Below the pieces are notes generated by a model. That model ran no database searches. It saw only the letters and a list, made by a program, of their open reading frames with translations, and was not told the origin of the DNA. Made by a program: the position numbers and the translations under genes. From Massilia forsythiae (lineage in GTDB: Bacteria > Pseudomonadota > Gammaproteobacteria > Burkholderiales > Burkholderiaceae_D), in NCBI RefSeq assembly GCF_012849555.1, contig NZ_CP051685.1, positions 5,766,001 through 5,830,000 of the forward strand: DNA of 64,000 bases, read 5' to 3'. Of the stretch, positions 8,058 through 17,136 are shown piece after piece; the first letter of the stretch is position 1; every line of letters starts with the position of its first letter.

Positions 8058-8897
8058 ATGCTCCCTTCCGGTAAATCCGCCCGCTCTTCCCGCTCGTTCG
8101 ACTGGTCCGCTTCGCGCCTCGGCGATCCGGCCGGCTGGCCGCATTCGCTGCGCTTGAGCGCCGACCTGTTGTTCAACACGCCGCTGCCGATGCTGCTGGT
8201 GTGGGGCCGCGACATGACGGTCCTGTTCAACGACGCCTACGCGGCGCTGGCCGGGCCGGGATACGGCAAGGTGCCGGGCGGCAGTGTGCCGCCGGTGATG
8301 CCGCCGCCGCTGGCGGCCGCCGGCGACGAGCTGCGCAGCGCCTGGAACGGCGAGGCGGCGCTGGCGCCGGCACGCAGCCTCGGCTTCGCCGGCGCCCACG
8401 ACGGCGCGGCGCTGGCCTACGACGTGTTCCTGACGCCGGTGCGCGGGGCCGAAGGCAACGTCGAAGGCGTGCTGTGCGCCCTGTCCGTGGCCGACACCAT
8501 GGGCGCCATGCTGGAGCCGGCCGCGGCCGGGCCGCTGCGCATCCTGGTGGTCGAGGACAATCTCGACTCCCAGTACCTGGTATGCGAAATGCTGCGCGCC
8601 TTCGGCCACGACGCCGACGGCGTGGGCCATCCGAACGATGCGCTGGCGCGCCTGGCGGCCGGGGCCTACGACGTGCTGTTCACCGACGTCAGCCTGCCGG
8701 GCATGTCCGGCGTCGACCTGGCGCGGCGCGCCGTCGCCGATGCGCCCGCCATGCAGGTGATCTTCGCGTCCGGCTACGGCGACACCCTGCTGCGCCACGT
8801 CGAATTCCCCTACCTGTCGCTGCAGAAGCCGTACGAGCTCGATCAGTTGCAGCAGGCACTGGACAAGGTATCCGGCCAGCGTCCGGGACACGCTTGA
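8058..8897 (+). CDS. PAS-like/REC protein without a kinase domain
   Basis: 279 residues. Residues about 14-145 form a PAS-like sensor (FDWSASRLGDPAGWP, then MLLVWGRDMTVLFNDAY), a layout normally found at the N-terminus of large hybrid kinases of this group. Residues 160-275 are a receiver with acidic pair Glu166/Asp167, phospho-acceptor Asp210 and Lys257. The HisKA and HATPase domains expected between them are absent, so it either receives phosphate from another kinase or arose by internal deletion of a hybrid kinase. No output domain is present. It lies on the same strand as the hybrid kinase 245 bp downstream. Confidence 0.85.
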   Translation: MLPSGKSARSSRSFDWSASRLGDPAGWPHSLRLSADLLFNTPLPMLLVWGRDMTVLFNDAYAALAGPGYGKVPGGSVPPVMPPPLAAAGDELRSAWNGEAALAPARSLGFAGAHDGAALAYDVFLTPVRGAEGNVEGVLCALSVADTMGAMLEPAAAGPLRILVVEDNLDSQYLVCEMLRAFGHDADGVGHPNDALARLAAGAYDVLFTDVSLPGMSGVDLARRAVADAPAMQVIFASGYGDTLLRHVEFPYLSLQKPYELDQLQQALDKVSGQRPGHA

Positions 8898-9142
8898 GCG
8901 ATGCGCCAACGGTGTGCATCAAACCGCCTTGGCTGGGCTAGAATCGGTGCATGGCGCACCACGTACAGCGGGCAGCGTTGCCCGCGGCTGCATGCGGCGC
9001 GCCGTATTCCAACAACGATGAGCCAGATTAATTCCATCCGCAACATTGCTTCTTGCGGCAATGTGTCACCTTTCCGGCCGCCCGCCGCGTCCGCCGCATG
9101 TGCACGCGCGACGGCCACGCCACGTCCGACGGTGGAGGCGAC

Positions 9143-12100
9143 GTGACCGAGGAACACAAAGGCGCGCCTGACACGACCTCGGCCGCCGAGCGGGAGTTGC
9201 AGGCTGCACGCGAAGCGCTGCGGCGCGCCCACGAGCGCATGGAAAACATGCTCGAAAGCCTGAACGACGGCTTTTGCGCCGTCGATCACGACTGGCGCAT
9301 CTCCTATATCAACGAGCGCGGCCTGGAAATGCTGGCACCGCTGCAGCGCACCCGCACCGACCTGGTGGGAAGCAACCTGTGGGAAGCCTTCGGCGAACTG
9401 CACGGCACCCAGCTGGAGCGCATGTTCCTGCACGCGATGGCCAGGCGCGAGACCGGCGTGCACGAATTCTTTTATGCGACGCTGAGCCGCTGGTTCGAGG
9501 TGCGCGCCCATCCGTCGCCCGACGGCCTGACGCTGTACCTGCAGGACATCACCCGGCGCAAGACCGACCAGCAGGCCCTGCTGCAGGGCAATAACCGCCT
9601 GCAGGTGGCGCTGGCCGCCGGCCGCCTGGGCGACTGGCGCTGGGACGCCGGCAGCGACCGCGTATCGCTGGGCGAGCGCGCCGCCGAGATCTTCGGCCTG
9701 GCGCCCGAACAGGCGCTCGAATGGAGCGAACTGCGCGCCCGCATCGACCCGGCCGACCGCGAAAACGTGCGCCGCGCCGTCATGCAGGCCTTCGCCGGCC
9801 ACAGCGACCTGGACCTCGAATGCCGCCTGCTGGGCGACGGTCCCGAGCAGCGCTGGGTGGCCATGGTCGGCCGCGCCGACTACGCCGACCAGGCGCAGCG
9901 CTCGGGCATGCTCGGCATGACCGGCGTGGTGCAGGACATCAGTGCGCGCCGCGGCGCCGAGGACACCCTGCGCCAGAGCGAGGAAGTGCTGCGCGCGCTG
10001 GCCAACACCATTCCGCAGCTGGCCTGGATGGCGCAGGCCGACGGCGCCATGGTCTGGTTCAACGAACGCTGGTTCGACTACACCGGCACCACGCCCGACC
10101 AGGTGGTCGGCTGGGGCTGGCAAAGCGCCTGCGAACCGAGTTCGCTGCCGCTGGTGCTGGAGCACTGGAACGACAGCATCCGCGACGGCAGTCCGTTCGA
10201 GATGGAGTTTCCGTTGCGCGGCGCCGACGGCAACTACCGCTGGTTCCTGACGCGCGGCAATCCGGTACGCGACCGCCACGGCCACGTGCTGCGCTGGTTC
10301 GGCACGAATACCGACGTCGACCAGGTCAAGCGCGCGGAGCAGGCGCTGCGCGACGAGTCGAACGTGCTGGAGCTGCTCAACAGCACCGGCAGCGCCCTCG
10401 CCTCCACGCGCGACCTGCATTCGCTGCTGCAGACCGCGGCCGACGCCGCTACCGGCATCGCCGGCGCGCGCCACGGCGCCTTCCTGTACCACGGCCGCGG
10501 CGCCGATGGCGCCGGCAAATTGTTTTCGTTGTATACGGTATCCGGCGCCAGCCCGGCCGAGTTCGAGGCGTTCGGCGCGGCTGGCGCCAACGGCCTGTTC
10601 GGCCCCGGCATGCCGGGCGCCTCCGGCGCCGACGCGCACGAGGTGCTGCGCTCGGACGACATCACCCAGGATGCGCGCTTCCACGGCACCAATCCGTTCG
10701 GCCTGCCGATCGGCCACCCGCCGCTGCGCAGCTACCTGGCGGTGCCGGTGGTGGCGCACTCCGGCGAAGTGCTGGGCACGATGTTCTTCGGCCACCCGGA
10801 ACCGCGCATCTTCACCGAGCGCACCGAGCGCATCGTGCGCGGCATCGCCGCCCAGGCGGCGGTGGCGATCGACAATACCCGCCTGTACGAGGAAGCCCAG
10901 CGCGCCGCCGAGGAACGCAAGGTCTTGCTGGAAAGCGAGCGCCTGGCGCGCGCCGAAGCCGAGCGCACCAGCCAGATGAAGGACGAGTTCCTGGCCACCC
11001 TATCGCACGAACTGCGCACGCCGCTGTCGGCGATCCTGGGCTGGTCGCAGGTGCTGCGGCGCGGCAGCCGCGACCAGAACGATCTGCAGAAGGGCTTGCA
11101 GACCATCGAGCGCAACGCGCGCGCCCAGGCCCAGCTGATCGAGGACTTGCTCGACATGAGCCGCATCACGTCCGGCAAGGCGCTGCTCGAGATGCAGACG
11201 GTGGCCCCCGGCGGCTTCCTCGACGCCGCCATCGAGACCGTGCGCCCGGGCGCCGACGCTAAGAACATCCGCATCGAGAAGCGCTACGCGCCCGACGCCG
11301 GCATGGTGGCCGGCGATCCGGCGCGCCTGCAGCAGGTGGTGTGGAACCTGCTGTCGAACGCCATCAAGTTCACCCCGCGCGACGGCCGCGTCGAGGTCGA
11401 ACTGGGGCGCAACGATACCAGCGTGCTGATCACCGTGCGCGACAACGGCGTCGGCATCAAGCCGGAATTCATCACCCACGTGTTCGAGCGCTTCCGCCAG
11501 GCCGACGCCTCGATGACGCGGCGCCACGGCGGCCTCGGACTGGGCCTGGCGATCGTCAAGCAATTGATCGAGCAACATGGCGGCACGGTGCGCGCCGACA
11601 GCGCGGGCGAAGGGCAAGGCGCCAGCTTCATCATCGAGCTGCCGCTGGCCAAGCAATTGCCGCTGGCGCCGGCGCGCTCGGCGCGCAGCGCCGCCATGGT
11701 GCAGGCGCCGGGCACGCCGACGCCGCCGGAAAGCGCGGCGCGCGACCTCGCCAGCCTGGACGCGCTGGTGGTCGACGACGACCGCGACAACCGCGAACTG
11801 ATCAAGCGCATCCTGAGCGATTGCGGCGCCACCGTGCGCATCGCCGCCAGCGCGCGCGAGGCGCTGGCGCTGTTCCGGGAAGCGCCGCCGAATCTCTTGA
11901 TCAGCGACCTCGGCATGCCGGAAGTCGACGGCTTCGAACTGCTCGACCGGGTGCGCAAGCTGGGGCGCGAGCACGGCGGCTACGTGCCGGCGATCGCCCT
12001 CACCGCCTTCGCCCGCTCGGAAGACCGGCTGCGCGTGCTGGAAGCGGGTTTTTCGGCGCATATCTCGAAGCCGGTCGAGCCGAGCGAACTGATCGCCACG

Positions 12101-12181
12101 GTGGCGTCGATGCGCGGTCCGGCCACGCCGCTGGTGAACCGTTCGCCGCCCCCGGCCGCCAGCCAGGGTGATATGCTGTAG
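9143..12181 (+). CDS. Hybrid histidine kinase (three PAS, GAF, HisKA, HATPase, REC)
   Basis: 1012 residues from the GTG at 9143, chosen because GGAGG sits just before it; in-frame ATG 9098 and TTG 9053 lack a ribosome site. Order: coiled coil 15-35; PAS about 35-140; PAS about 150-270; PAS about 280-397; GAF about 405-580; HisKA with His622 (LSHELRTPLSAI); HATPase (NLLSNAIKF, DNGVGI, GGLGLGLAI); REC about 865-985 with VVDDD, phospho-acceptor in LLISDLGMPEVDG, and SKPVE. No membrane segment, so cytosolic. All kinase and receiver residues are present. No DNA-binding partner adjoins it; the diguanylate cyclase downstream is a plausible recipient. Confidence 0.92.
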   Translation: MTEEHKGAPDTTSAAERELQAAREALRRAHERMENMLESLNDGFCAVDHDWRISYINERGLEMLAPLQRTRTDLVGSNLWEAFGELHGTQLERMFLHAMARRETGVHEFFYATLSRWFEVRAHPSPDGLTLYLQDITRRKTDQQALLQGNNRLQVALAAGRLGDWRWDAGSDRVSLGERAAEIFGLAPEQALEWSELRARIDPADRENVRRAVMQAFAGHSDLDLECRLLGDGPEQRWVAMVGRADYADQAQRSGMLGMTGVVQDISARRGAEDTLRQSEEVLRALANTIPQLAWMAQADGAMVWFNERWFDYTGTTPDQVVGWGWQSACEPSSLPLVLEHWNDSIRDGSPFEMEFPLRGADGNYRWFLTRGNPVRDRHGHVLRWFGTNTDVDQVKRAEQALRDESNVLELLNSTGSALASTRDLHSLLQTAADAATGIAGARHGAFLYHGRGADGAGKLFSLYTVSGASPAEFEAFGAAGANGLFGPGMPGASGADAHEVLRSDDITQDARFHGTNPFGLPIGHPPLRSYLAVPVVAHSGEVLGTMFFGHPEPRIFTERTERIVRGIAAQAAVAIDNTRLYEEAQRAAEERKVLLESERLARAEAERTSQMKDEFLATLSHELRTPLSAILGWSQVLRRGSRDQNDLQKGLQTIERNARAQAQLIEDLLDMSRITSGKALLEMQTVAPGGFLDAAIETVRPGADAKNIRIEKRYAPDAGMVAGDPARLQQVVWNLLSNAIKFTPRDGRVEVELGRNDTSVLITVRDNGVGIKPEFITHVFERFRQADASMTRRHGGLGLGLAIVKQLIEQHGGTVRADSAGEGQGASFIIELPLAKQLPLAPARSARSAAMVQAPGTPTPPESAARDLASLDALVVDDDRDNRELIKRILSDCGATVRIAASAREALALFREAPPNLLISDLGMPEVDGFELLDRVRKLGREHGGYVPAIALTAFARSEDRLRVLEAGFSAHISKPVEPSELIATVASMRGPATPLVNRSPPPAASQGDML

Positions 12182-12334
12182 ACCGGGAAGCGGCGCCTTG
12201 TATCTTCCTACCAAAACACGCGGCGCTGTCCTACAAGAAATTCTTTATGTTTTGTTAGACTATGTAATGTTGCGCGAAAGCTGGCAAAAGTTTCAATATT
12301 GAACGATGCCAGCCTTGATTTCACGAGAGTACGC

Positions 12335-13354
12335 ATGCCAAGCCGACAAGACATTCTGAACGCCAAGATCCTGGTGGTGGACGATTCCCCGGACAATATC
12401 GAATTGATGGAAGAGATATTGCGCGAGGAAGGCTATACCGACGTCAGCTCCACGATGCTGCCGGAACAAGTCTGCCCCATGCACCGGGAGCACAACTACG
12501 ACCTGATCCTGCTCGACCTGCAGATGCCGGGGCTGAACGGTTTTCAGGTCATGAAGGGCCTGAAGGAAATCGAACAGGGCGGCTATCTGCCGGTGCTGGC
12601 CCTGACCGCCCAGCCGAGCTTCAAGATCGCCGCGCTGGAAGCCGGCGCCCGCGATTTCATCAGCAAGCCGTTCGACCTGCTGGAGGTGCACAAGCGCATC
12701 CACAACATGCTGGAAGTGCGCCTGCTGTACAAGGAACTGGCGCAATACAGCCGCGCCCAGCAGGAACTGGCATTGCACGACGCCCTCACCGGCCTGCCCA
12801 ACCGGCGCCTGCTGGAAGACCGCATCGAAACCGCACTGCAGCATGCCAGCCGCAACCACCACAAGGCTGCGGTCATGTACCTCGACCTGGACGGTTTCAA
12901 GGCGATCAACGATACCTACGGCCACGCCTACGGCGACGAGGTGCTGAAGATCGTCTCGCAGCGCCTGCTGGCCAATTCGCGCAAGGAAGACACCGTCTCG
13001 CGCCTCGGCGGCGACGAATTCATGGTGGTGCTGGGCGACGTGCACACGCTGGCCGACGCCCAGGGCCCGGCCGCCAAGCTGGTCGAGGCGGTATCGGCGC
13101 CGTTCTTCATCAACGACCTGACGCTGCAGTTGTCGACCAGTATCGGCATCAGCCTGTATCCGGACGATGCCGAGAACGTGGCCGACCTGATCAGCATCGC
13201 CGACTATGCGCTGTACGAAGCCAAGCGCTCGGGCAAGAACCGCTTCTGCGCCAACGGCAGCGCCGCGCGCCAGGCGGCCCAGGCCGTCAAGCCCGCCCTG
13301 CCGACGCCGGCGCCGGCGGCGCCGCTCTCGGCAGAGCTGGCCCAGCACCGCTGA
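12335..13354 (+). CDS. REC-GGDEF response regulator, diguanylate cyclase
   Basis: 339 residues from ATG 12335 (an upstream TTG would add 12). The receiver (1-125) has Asp16/17, phospho-acceptor Asp61 and Lys111. The GGDEF domain (145-305) has an intact GGDEF at 225-229 and an RxxD I-site (RKED, 216-219) five residues upstream, so it should make c-di-GMP and be subject to product inhibition. A proline/alanine-rich tail ends the protein. The WspR/PleD-like layout and position right after a hybrid kinase suggest phosphorylation-controlled c-di-GMP synthesis; the pairing is inferred. Confidence 0.92.
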   Translation: MPSRQDILNAKILVVDDSPDNIELMEEILREEGYTDVSSTMLPEQVCPMHREHNYDLILLDLQMPGLNGFQVMKGLKEIEQGGYLPVLALTAQPSFKIAALEAGARDFISKPFDLLEVHKRIHNMLEVRLLYKELAQYSRAQQELALHDALTGLPNRRLLEDRIETALQHASRNHHKAAVMYLDLDGFKAINDTYGHAYGDEVLKIVSQRLLANSRKEDTVSRLGGDEFMVVLGDVHTLADAQGPAAKLVEAVSAPFFINDLTLQLSTSIGISLYPDDAENVADLISIADYALYEAKRSGKNRFCANGSAARQAAQAVKPALPTPAPAAPLSAELAQHR

Positions 13355-13386
13355 CCACGTACCGGGCCCGAACGGCCCGTTCATGA

Positions 13387-13415
13387 AAAATGCCCGCGCA
13401 CTGCGCGGGCATTTT
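13387..13415. terminator. Bidirectional terminator between convergent genes
   Basis: AAAATGCCCGCGC-act-GCGCGGGCATTTT, a perfect 13-bp stem with A/T-rich flanks on both sides, between the GGDEF gene and the convergent GNAT gene. Confidence 0.85.
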
Positions 13416-13454
13416 GCATTCTGCAGGCATCTCAAGCCTCTCGCGCAGGCGCGC

Positions 13455-13898
13455 TCAGAACGGCAACGCCATGCGCCTGGCCGGCCCGATCTCCTTCTTC
13501 AGGAAGCCGGCCGCCAGCGGGTCGGCGACGAACTGGCGCTTTTCGTAGAACCGCTTGTTGTCGTCCAAGGGCTGCAGGATCACGCGCGGTATGGTCAACG
13601 CGCGGCAATGTTGTTCGATATGGTCCATCAGCCAGGCGCCCACGCCGCGTCCGCGGTAGGCGCGCAGGACGATCAGGTCGGAGACGTAGCAGAACTGCGG
13701 CGCCGCCAGTTCCAGGCGGGCGATGCCGATGACCTTGCTCTTCAGGTTCGCCGTCACCCATTGCGCCCGGCCACCGAAAGCCCCGTCGCTGGACGACGCT
13801 GCGCCATCTCCATCCCACCCTGCATCACGGCGGAAATTGCGCAGGATCTTGTTGCCCAATGGGCTGGTCAAAGGCTGGAAATCGAGGATGGTCAACAT
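13455..13898 (-). CDS. GNAT family N-acetyltransferase
   Basis: 147 residues from ATG 13898. The acetyl-CoA-binding A motif is clear: VSDLIVLRAYRGRGVGAWL (about 72-90), with the R-G-x-G-x-G/A signature, followed by an amphipathic helix (MDHIEQHC) and the B motif FYEKRQFV. The substrate cannot be told from sequence. It converges on the GGDEF gene across a shared terminator. The 180 bp upstream, AT-rich for this genome, hold nothing recognisable. Confidence 0.88.
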   Translation of the reverse strand: MLTILDFQPLTSPLGNKILRNFRRDAGWDGDGAASSSDGAFGGRAQWVTANLKSKVIGIARLELAAPQFCYVSDLIVLRAYRGRGVGAWLMDHIEQHCRALTIPRVILQPLDDNKRFYEKRQFVADPLAAGFLKKEIGPARRMALPF

Positions 13899-14080
13899 GA
13901 TGGCAGAAAGTAATCGACATCTGAAAAGAATAATCAGCCGATTGATGAATTGCCAGGATCGATGCGTAACACTCTTCGACAAAATGTAACAAATTGTGTT
14001 GCCACAAATAAACACAATCAATGTAGGGAAATCTACGCAGATTATCACCACGCGTGCGGCGCGCATGGGCAGTGCCAATG

Positions 14081-14109
14081 AAAAAGGCGCGGCCGTTTCC
14101 GGCCGCGCC
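14081..14109 (-). terminator. Terminator of the helix-hairpin-helix protein gene
   Basis: Read on the minus strand: GGCGCGGCCG-gaaa-CGGCCGCGCC followed by TTTTT. Confidence 0.88.
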
Positions 14110-14131
14110 CCTGGTCTTCCCTGCACAATCG

Positions 14132-14572
14132 TCAGGCTGTGCCGGCCTTGTTTCCGGTACCCACTGCCGGGACGCCGATGGCTTCCTCGTTGCGCGCTTC
14201 GATCGCCGATGCGTGCTGGTGGTCGAGGCTGGCGTCGACCTTGTCCGGCGCCACTTCGATGCGGGTGATGCTGGACTGCACCGACACCGGGTCGCTGGCC
14301 GGGAAGGTCATTTCGACGGCGTCGTCCAGCAGGGATTCCTTGGCAACTGCTTCCGGCGGTTCGACTTCCGCGCTGGCCATGGTGCGGATGGCGCGCGCCC
14401 ATTTGACGACCTTCAGTTCGGCCAGGTCGGCGATGGTATTGATGCCGAAGACATCGCGCAAGGCGTCCGCCTGCTGCTGGCTGACGCCGCGCAGCGCCGT
14501 GACCGGTTCGCTGATGAGTTCACGGAAGCATTTGTCGTGGTGCGTATCGTTTACGATGATTTGAATATTCAT
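14132..14572 (-). CDS. Small helix-hairpin-helix hypothetical protein
   Basis: 146 residues from ATG 14572, preceded by AAGGA at good spacing. Residues about 20-60 (ALRGVSQQQADALRDVFG, then TIADLAEL) look like a helix-hairpin-helix or SAM-like fold, often a nucleic-acid or protein contact. The middle carries DDAVEMTFPASDPVSV, a motif common in small uncharacterised proteobacterial proteins. The tail is acidic and low in structure. Single gene with its own terminator. No function can be assigned. Confidence 0.75.
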   Translation of the reverse strand: MNIQIIVNDTHHDKCFRELISEPVTALRGVSQQQADALRDVFGINTIADLAELKVVKWARAIRTMASAEVEPPEAVAKESLLDDAVEMTFPASDPVSVQSSITRIEVAPDKVDASLDHQHASAIEARNEEAIGVPAVGTGNKAGTA

Positions 14573-14829
14573 GTCTGTCCTTTCAAGTTGGCGCCTGTCC
14601 CCAATGACGGTTGAATCAGACACGGACCCACTATTGCACACGGCGTGACGCCAGTATGTGCGGCACCGAACAATGTTTCAATTTTGTCTACGTACGATTG
14701 CCTCGTGGACGCATTTATCGGAAACACACCGTGCTATCATGACTAGGTGCAACTTTTTCTGTGAAATCTCTTTGCGGAACAGCATCCTCTGCTATTCTGC
14801 CGACCTGACGCAACCACATCCGGGCCAGT

Positions 14830-16449
14830 TTGAACGCCGTGTCTCAATTCGACAAACCGAAGATCCTCGTCGTCAACGACGATGCCGCCAGCCTGCTGGC
14901 CCTGACCAGCCTGCTCGAGCAATGGGCCGACGAATGCAATTACGAAGTGCTGTCGGCGCGCTCCGGCCAGGATGCGTTGCGCCAGGTGCTGCGCCATGAT
15001 TTCGCGGTGATCCTGTTGGACGTCAACATGCCGGGCATGGACGGTTTCGAAACCGCCGAGGCGATCCACCAGCGGCCGCGCTCGGCCGACATCCCGATCA
15101 TCTTCGTCACCGCCTTCCTGGCCGACGAGATCGACCGACTGAAGGCCTACCAGCGCGGCGCCGCCGACTTCATGTTCACCCCGGTGATCCCGCAGATCCT
15201 GCGCGCCAAGGTGCAGGTGTTCGTGACGCTGGCGATGAAGAACGAGGAACTGCGGCGCCAGGCCGATGCGCTGTCGCAGCACGCGGCCGACCTGAGCGCC
15301 ACCAACGCGCGCCTGCTGTGCGAGATCGAGGAACGCCACGCGGCCGAGCGCAAGAACAGCGCCAAGGACGAGTTCCTGGCGATGCTGGGCCACGAACTGC
15401 GCAATCCGCTGTCGGCGATCAGCAGCGCTTCCGCCCTGCTCGGCATGGCCGGCGCCGGCGCCGAATCGGCGGCGCGCGCGCGCCTGATCATCCAGCGCCA
15501 GACCCAGCACCTGTCGCGCATCGTCGACGACCTGCTCGACCTGTCGCGCGCCATGTCGGGCAAGATTTTGCTGTCCCGTAAGCAGCTGGACATGGCGGCC
15601 CTGGTCGGCAGCTGCCTGGATACCTTCCGCGCCACCGGCCGCACCGGCCGCTACGACCTGCACGCCACGCTGGACGCCGCCTGGGTGGACGGCGACGCCA
15701 CCCGCCTGGAACAGATCGCCAGCAACCTGATCGACAACGCCCTGAAGTACACGCCGGCCGGCGGCAGTATCGACATCGCGGTTGGCTGCGACGGCGCCGA
15801 CGTGGTGCTGACGGTGCGCGATTCCGGCGTCGGCATCGCCGCCGACCTGCTGCCGCAGGTGTTCGACGTGTTCGTGCAGGGATCGATCTCGATCGACCGC
15901 TCGCAGGGCGGCCTCGGCATCGGCCTGTCGCTGGTGCGGCGCCTGGTCGAGCTGCACGGCGGCTCGGTCAGCGCGCGCAGTCCCGGGCCGAACGGCGGCA
16001 GCACCTTCGAGATCCGCCTGCCGCGTGCCCAGGCGGCCGTGCAGGCGGCCGCGCCGGCGCCAGCGCAGCCTGCGGGCGGCAAGCCGACCGTGCTGCTGAT
16101 CGAAGACAACGAGGATGGCCGCGAGATGATGGCGATCATGCTCTCGTCCTACGGCTATACGGTGCTGCAATCGGCGGATGGTTTGCAGGGCGTGGAACTG
16201 GCCCAGGCCAGCCTGCCCGACGTGGCGCTGGTGGACATCGGGTTGCCCGGCATCGACGGCTACGAAGTGGCGCGCCGCCTGCGCAGGGAAGCGGCCACGC
16301 GCGGCATCCGCCTGATCGCGCTGACCGGCTACGGCCTGGCGGAAGACCAGCGCCGCGTGCTGGAGGCGGGCTTCGACCGCCACCTGGTCAAGCCGGTCGA
16401 TTTGGCGGCCCTGTTGGCGCAGCTCGGCGACACGGCCGCCGCCGGGTGA
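14830..16449 (+). CDS. Hybrid histidine kinase (REC-HisKA-HATPase-REC)
   Basis: 539 residues from TTG 14830; GTG 14839 is an alternative start. REC1 about 10-130 has Asp17/18 and Asp64, but Thr117 stands where the receiver lysine is expected (FMFTPV). A coiled coil (135-175) leads into HisKA with His188 (LGHELRNPLSAI), HATPase (NLIDNALKY, DSGVGI, GLGIGLSL), an Ala/Pro linker, and REC2 with IEDNED, a phospho-acceptor in ALVDIGLPGIDG, and VKPVD. No membrane segment or sensor domain, so the input probably arrives as phosphate on REC1 from another kinase. Confidence 0.92.
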   Translation: MNAVSQFDKPKILVVNDDAASLLALTSLLEQWADECNYEVLSARSGQDALRQVLRHDFAVILLDVNMPGMDGFETAEAIHQRPRSADIPIIFVTAFLADEIDRLKAYQRGAADFMFTPVIPQILRAKVQVFVTLAMKNEELRRQADALSQHAADLSATNARLLCEIEERHAAERKNSAKDEFLAMLGHELRNPLSAISSASALLGMAGAGAESAARARLIIQRQTQHLSRIVDDLLDLSRAMSGKILLSRKQLDMAALVGSCLDTFRATGRTGRYDLHATLDAAWVDGDATRLEQIASNLIDNALKYTPAGGSIDIAVGCDGADVVLTVRDSGVGIAADLLPQVFDVFVQGSISIDRSQGGLGIGLSLVRRLVELHGGSVSARSPGPNGGSTFEIRLPRAQAAVQAAAPAPAQPAGGKPTVLLIEDNEDGREMMAIMLSSYGYTVLQSADGLQGVELAQASLPDVALVDIGLPGIDGYEVARRLRREAATRGIRLIALTGYGLAEDQRRVLEAGFDRHLVKPVDLAALLAQLGDTAAAG

Positions 16450-16492
16450 GGGCCGGCGGGAGCGGGCGGCGCGGCGCCGCCGCGGATGCGCG

Positions 16493-16981
16493 TCAGGCCG
16501 CTGCCGACGCCTGCAGCGACTGCTGGCGCTGCGCCATCTGCTGGCCCAGTGCGACCAGGTCCAGGCCGGCCTTCTTTGCCCGCGGGAACATTTCTTCTTC
16601 CTCTTCCTCGACGTGGTGGTCGATCTGTTCGCCCAGCACCTTGACCTTGGCGTCGAACAGGTCGTCGTCCGGGTCCATGTCCAGCAATTGCTGGATCAGT
16701 TCCTTGGCGGAAGCGTGCTCCACCGTCGCCTCGTCGATCATGTCGTCGCCCTCCTTGGCCGCTTCGCGCACGGCCGGATAGAAGATTTCCTCTTCGATCG
16801 CCGTGTGCAGGATCAGGGCTTCGCAGATACGCGCGGCCAGTTCCTGCTTGCCGGCCTTGGCATTGTCGCCCAGATCCTCGAACTGCTTGAACATGCCGGA
16901 GACCTCGCGGTGCTGCGCGGTCAGCATGGCGACGGCGTCCTTGGCATGCTTGTCCTGTGCGTTCTTGTCTTTCGCGCTCAT
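16493..16981 (-). CDS. Hemerythrin HHE domain protein
   Basis: 162 residues from ATG 16981, preceded by AGGGGG. The di-iron ligands of an HHE four-helix bundle are visible: His24 (LTAQHREV), His59 and Glu63 (LILHTAIEEE), His89 (VEHASA), and His122/123 with Glu127 (DHHVEEEEEEMFP). Such proteins bind O2, NO or reactive oxygen, or sense iron. The N-terminus is Lys/Asp-rich without a signal, so cytosolic. It is transcribed divergently from the kinase core gene at 17137. The physiological ligand is unknown. Confidence 0.92.
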   Translation of the reverse strand: MSAKDKNAQDKHAKDAVAMLTAQHREVSGMFKQFEDLGDNAKAGKQELAARICEALILHTAIEEEIFYPAVREAAKEGDDMIDEATVEHASAKELIQQLLDMDPDDDLFDAKVKVLGEQIDHHVEEEEEEMFPRAKKAGLDLVALGQQMAQRQQSLQASAAA

Positions 16982-17136
16982 GGTATTCCCCCTTGTTGAT
17001 TTCATCTGTGTAAGAGGTTTCAGCTTGGCGCGAAACCGGGGTATGGACCGTTCGGCAACACACACTGCCATGTTCTTGCGCGCCATCGCGGTCCAAGCTG
17101 TTGTATCATCCGAGGAAACATAAATTGGTTGCTTTC

